From: Chryseobacterium sp. StRB126
GTDB taxonomy: Bacteria > Bacteroidota > Bacteroidia > Flavobacteriales > Weeksellaceae
Length of the DNA: 64,000 nt
NCBI RefSeq assembly: GCF_000829375.1
Contig: NZ_AP014624.1
Span: forward strand, 4,712,001 to 4,776,000
Direction of reading: 5' to 3'
Shown: one piece after another, positions 61,420 to 64,000 of the stretch
How positions within the stretch are numbered: position 1 is the first letter of the stretch
Layout of the letters: each line of letters begins with the position of its first letter
Notes under the pieces: model-generated
What the model was told of the DNA's origin: nothing
The model's input: only the letters and a program-made list of their open reading frames with translations
The model's database searches: none
Translations under genes and position numbers: made by a program

Positions 61420-62901
61420 TCAGTTTTGTTGTAGTTTTAAATACACACCATTCGTCCAACCGAATCCATCCTGATTGGGATATTCTCCGCCTCCTGCTAT
61501 TGTTTCCGTATCTAATGCATTGTATTTTTCCATCAGTTTTCCTGTATTCTTGTAGACTCTTTCTACATTGAAACACCAGTTATTTTTAATTGTTTCAGCC
61601 AGTTCATTAAAGCCATAATTTTTCATTGCTTTAAAGCCAAGCCATTGGTAAGGTGCCCAGGCATTTGGTAAATCCCATTGTTGTCCAGTTTTTTGGGTAG
61701 TGGTAACCAACCCTCCCGGATATAAAAACTTTTCAGAAATAGTTTCAGCTACTGCTTTAGCCTGATCCTGATCTGCCATTCCAAGGAATAAAGGGTAAAG
61801 AGCAGCAATATGTTCAGACAGTGTTTTTGTGTTTTTTTTAATATGATAATCTCTGTAAATCTTCGTCTTTTCATCCCAGAAGTATTTATTAATCATATGT
61901 CTTCGCTTTGCTGCTCTTTCAGTAAAATAATTTTCTTTGTCTTTCAGATTCTGAAATGCTGATGATTTTGCCAATGTAGTTTCCAAATGCCATAAAAGAC
62001 AGTTTAAATCAACCTCAGCAAGATTCAGGGTTTCTATCGTCTGAATATGTTCTCCGTCTGCAAACCACCTGCTGGAAAAATCCCAGCCGGATTCACAGGC
62101 GCTTCTTATATTTCTGTAAAATTCTTTTCCTGAAGCATTCTCCTGATCTTCAATATCGATTAGATAGCTTTCTGGGCGAGGTTCATTTTCCGCATCATAA
62201 TATCTGTTCAGGAGATCTCCATCCTGGGTTTTCACGACTCTTCTGAAACCTGAACCACTTTCTGTTTTCTCTTCCCCATTCATCCAGAAAGCATATTCCT
62301 TTTCCAAAGTATCATGATATTTTGAATAAATAGCTTCATCATTCTTTGTCTCTGCAAGAAGTTCCAGCATCAATGAGAAATAAGGTGGCTGTGAACGGCT
62401 TAAAAAATGGGTTCTGCTCGCATTGGGAACAAATCCAACATTCTGAATCAAATAGGAACAGTTTTCCACAATATTTTCCATCATTTCCACTCTCCCTGAA
62501 ACCTGCAGCCCCAGCATGATAAAATAGCTGTCCCAATAAAAAAACTCATTGAAACGCCCACCCGGAACGATATAAGGCTTTGGTAATTTCAAAAGTGTTC
62601 CTTTTTCTTCATAAGCAGTACGCGTCAGTTCATCCCATAACTTTTCTATATGCTGCTCAATGGGAAGATGATCTTCTCTCCGAACAGAAATTTTAGCTCC
62701 TAAAAAATCAAAATGAGTCATCACAAAATGTTTCAGATCAAAACCAGCAGAATCTTTCTCCTGCTCGTATTTTGCATTAATCTCTGCAATCGGAAATAAA
62801 GGAACTGCATCCGTCATCATTTTCTGATCTTCAAAAATCTCTGATTTCTGTACTGCATCGAAAAGGACCTGAATTTCTTTAATATAAAGCTGATTACTCA
62901 T
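61420..62901 (-). CDS. treF: Alpha,alpha-trehalase (GH37)
   Basis: A 493-residue glycoside hydrolase family 37 enzyme that splits trehalose into two glucose. Signature 1 is PGGRFNEFFYWDSYFIMLGL near 112-131, and signature 2 is QWDLPNAWAPYQWLGF near 412-427. The C-terminal GGGEYPNQDGFGWTNGVYLK carries the usual EGGEYxxQxGFGWTNG motif. There is no signal peptide, so it is predicted cytoplasmic (TreF-like). Two bases separate it from the upstream MFS gene and 23 from the receptor, forming one minus-strand operon for sugar import and cleavage. Confidence 0.93.
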   Translation of the reverse strand: MSNQLYIKEIQVLFDAVQKSEIFEDQKMMTDAVPLFPIAEINAKYEQEKDSAGFDLKHFVMTHFDFLGAKISVRREDHLPIEQHIEKLWDELTRTAYEEKGTLLKLPKPYIVPGGRFNEFFYWDSYFIMLGLQVSGRVEMMENIVENCSYLIQNVGFVPNASRTHFLSRSQPPYFSLMLELLAETKNDEAIYSKYHDTLEKEYAFWMNGEEKTESGSGFRRVVKTQDGDLLNRYYDAENEPRPESYLIDIEDQENASGKEFYRNIRSACESGWDFSSRWFADGEHIQTIETLNLAEVDLNCLLWHLETTLAKSSAFQNLKDKENYFTERAAKRRHMINKYFWDEKTKIYRDYHIKKNTKTLSEHIAALYPLFLGMADQDQAKAVAETISEKFLYPGGLVTTTQKTGQQWDLPNAWAPYQWLGFKAMKNYGFNELAETIKNNWCFNVERVYKNTGKLMEKYNALDTETIAGGGEYPNQDGFGWTNGVYLKLQQN

Positions 62902-62903
62902 GG

Positions 62904-63998
62904 TTATTTTTTAGGGTTAATTTTTAATTTATTCATAAAAATGGCTGAAGTGATTAACAGCGAAAGGGGAATCAGAGAAAGGTAAAATGCCTGTTGACCA
63001 CTGAATTCCTGAAATACAAAACCTGTAATGATTGAACCTATGGTTCCTCCAATCGCAGAAAAAACCACAATCAGTCCGGACATTGCGCTGTGTAAATATT
63101 TAGGAATGGAAGCCAATATTACTGAGTTAATGCTCGGATAAATTGGGGCTAACAAACCTCCCATTAATGGAAACAGATATACTACAAGCGGAGCATTCAA
63201 CCAATTTGTGTCCGTGTCAATATGAATATTGTGAGTTAATGGAAGTACCAAAAGTAAGCTTACTGCAAATCCAATCACACAGAATGAAACCACATAAATC
63301 CAACTGATTTTTCTGGAAAAAAATCCGGATAAAAACCTTCCTAATGCAAAAGCTCCGGCTAAAACAGCTCCAGCCTGAATACTCATGGAAGTAGGAACTT
63401 TTAAAATTTCTTTATAAAATGTGGGTGTCCATGTTTGGAAACTCTGCTCCACCAATACAAAAAGGAATGCACATACTAAAAAGCACAATACTTTTTTGTA
63501 ACTGAACAGGCTTGCACTGTTTTTCAGATCTCCCAGCCAATCGGTTTTCTCACTTTTCGCAGCATTTTCATTTAATTTAGAAAAGAATAAAAACAAAAAA
63601 GACAGCGAGGAAAGAGCTCCTAAAATCCAATATACATTCAGCCAATGCGTAGATTTCGGATTATGATCGTCAATATATAAGCTGAACAAAACATTTCCGG
63701 CCAATACCCCAATCATGAAAAAGCCTTCCAGAAAGCCCATAAAACTTGAATGTTCTTTATCTGTTTCTGTCACCAAACCAATAGAGGTGAAAACAGAAAT
63801 TTTAATCAGTGCAAAGGAAACCCCTACAATGGCAAATAATAATTTAAAGAACCAAAAATCATTGGTAAACGGCATCACAAAGCACATACCACTTACCAAA
63901 AACAACGCAATCAGCATTGAATTTTTGATTCCGATTTTAGGAAGAAAGGATGCCAGAATGAAGGAACAAATAGCAATCGGAAGATCTTTAAATCCTTC
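62904..63998 (-). CDS. MFS transporter (5' end outside window)
   Basis: At least 365 residues of a major facilitator; the frame stays open to the window edge (KDLPIAICSFILASFLPKIG before the internal ATG at 63917), so the start is missing. About eleven hydrophobic helices are visible, with a central loop (SKLNENAAKSEKTDWLGDLK). GFLEGFFMIGVLAGNVLFSL and ALGRFLSGFFSRKISWIYVV are MFS-like. No substrate motif is readable. Position directly before treF suggests import of trehalose or a related disaccharide across the inner membrane. Confidence 0.88.
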   Translation of the reverse strand, partial: EGFKDLPIAICSFILASFLPKIGIKNSMLIALFLVSGMCFVMPFTNDFWFFKLLFAIVGVSFALIKISVFTSIGLVTETDKEHSSFMGFLEGFFMIGVLAGNVLFSLYIDDHNPKSTHWLNVYWILGALSSLSFLFLFFSKLNENAAKSEKTDWLGDLKNSASLFSYKKVLCFLVCAFLFVLVEQSFQTWTPTFYKEILKVPTSMSIQAGAVLAGAFALGRFLSGFFSRKISWIYVVSFCVIGFAVSLLLVLPLTHNIHIDTDTNWLNAPLVVYLFPLMGGLLAPIYPSINSVILASIPKYLHSAMSGLIVVFSAIGGTIGSIITGFVFQEFSGQQAFYLSLIPLSLLITSAIFMNKLKINPKK

Positions 63999-64000
63999 CA

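Noticed and set aside
1..64000. tRNA, rRNA, CRISPR arrays, insertion sequences and integrases
   Set aside because: Read through intergenic regions on both strands; no cloverleaf, direct-repeat-spacer array, transposase or integrase was recognised. Dispersed repeats are present but carry no genes.

Overview
The window looks like chromosomal DNA from a flavobacterium, most likely Chryseobacterium or a close relative in the Weeksellaceae. The sequence is AT-rich. Many genes start just downstream of the Bacteroidetes -7 box TAnnTTTG. Secreted proteins end in type IX secretion (T9SS) type A sorting domains, a T9SS plug protein is encoded, and the lineage-typical small proteins DUF4290 and DUF4295 flank murA and the rpmB-rpmG pair. 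The genus is inferred from protein style; no rRNA or tRNA is present to confirm it.

Layout. 1-1870: the end of a DUF4290 gene overlapping murA, whose fosfomycin-target Cys is Asp. 2224-5731: a stand-alone NIL-domain protein under a palindromic operator, a YiiX/NlpC-like lipoprotein, and an OmpR-type two-component system. 5899-7957: an EamA exporter and a fic gene broken by three frameshifts. 8055-14149: an operon of mgtC, a membrane-fusion lipoprotein, a CzcA-type heavy-metal RND pump and a TolC-like channel, preceded by a leader with a short acidic/proline uORF and a hairpin. 14372-16853: a DUF1801 protein and a fibronectin-III T9SS cargo. 17068-19780: an aminotransferase, a lipoprotein and murB. 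19844-26619: a probably metal-linked outer-membrane operon (TonB receptor, DUF4876 lipoprotein, DUF6850-like barrel, di-haem peroxidase) behind paired inverted repeats. 26997-37094: housekeeping genes (proC, vanZ-like, lnt, rpmB, rpmG, DUF4295, a secreted Rid protein, ftsY, sppA, folK) plus a VCBS-repeat T9SS cargo. 37112-41412: three tandem OmpA-family paralogues, the first without its peptidoglycan-binding domain. 41491-53922: recQ, fmt, a Crp/Fnr regulator, ribB with a degenerate GTP cyclohydrolase II half, a luciferase-like monooxygenase, an astacin remnant, a PIF1-like helicase, a gamma carbonic anhydrase homologue, an Nfu protein with a duplicated N-domain, an FMN reductase and hemH. 53999-64000: an M4 T9SS metalloprotease, the T9SS plug protein, an MBL hydrolase, an LRR protein and a minus-strand MFS-trehalase-TonB receptor sugar locus.

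Themes. Envelope biogenesis dominates (MurA, MurB, Lnt, SppA, OmpA trio, T9SS cargo and plug). Most convergent gene pairs share strong bidirectional terminators. Intergenic regions carry at least two dispersed repeat families. One is a roughly 160-bp inverted-repeat element abutting gene 3' ends; the other is built on the phrase AATCTGTG. The strongest candidates for undescribed biology are the mgtC leader, the receptor-DUF4876-DUF6850-peroxidase operon with its twin operators, and the mosaic OmpA cluster.
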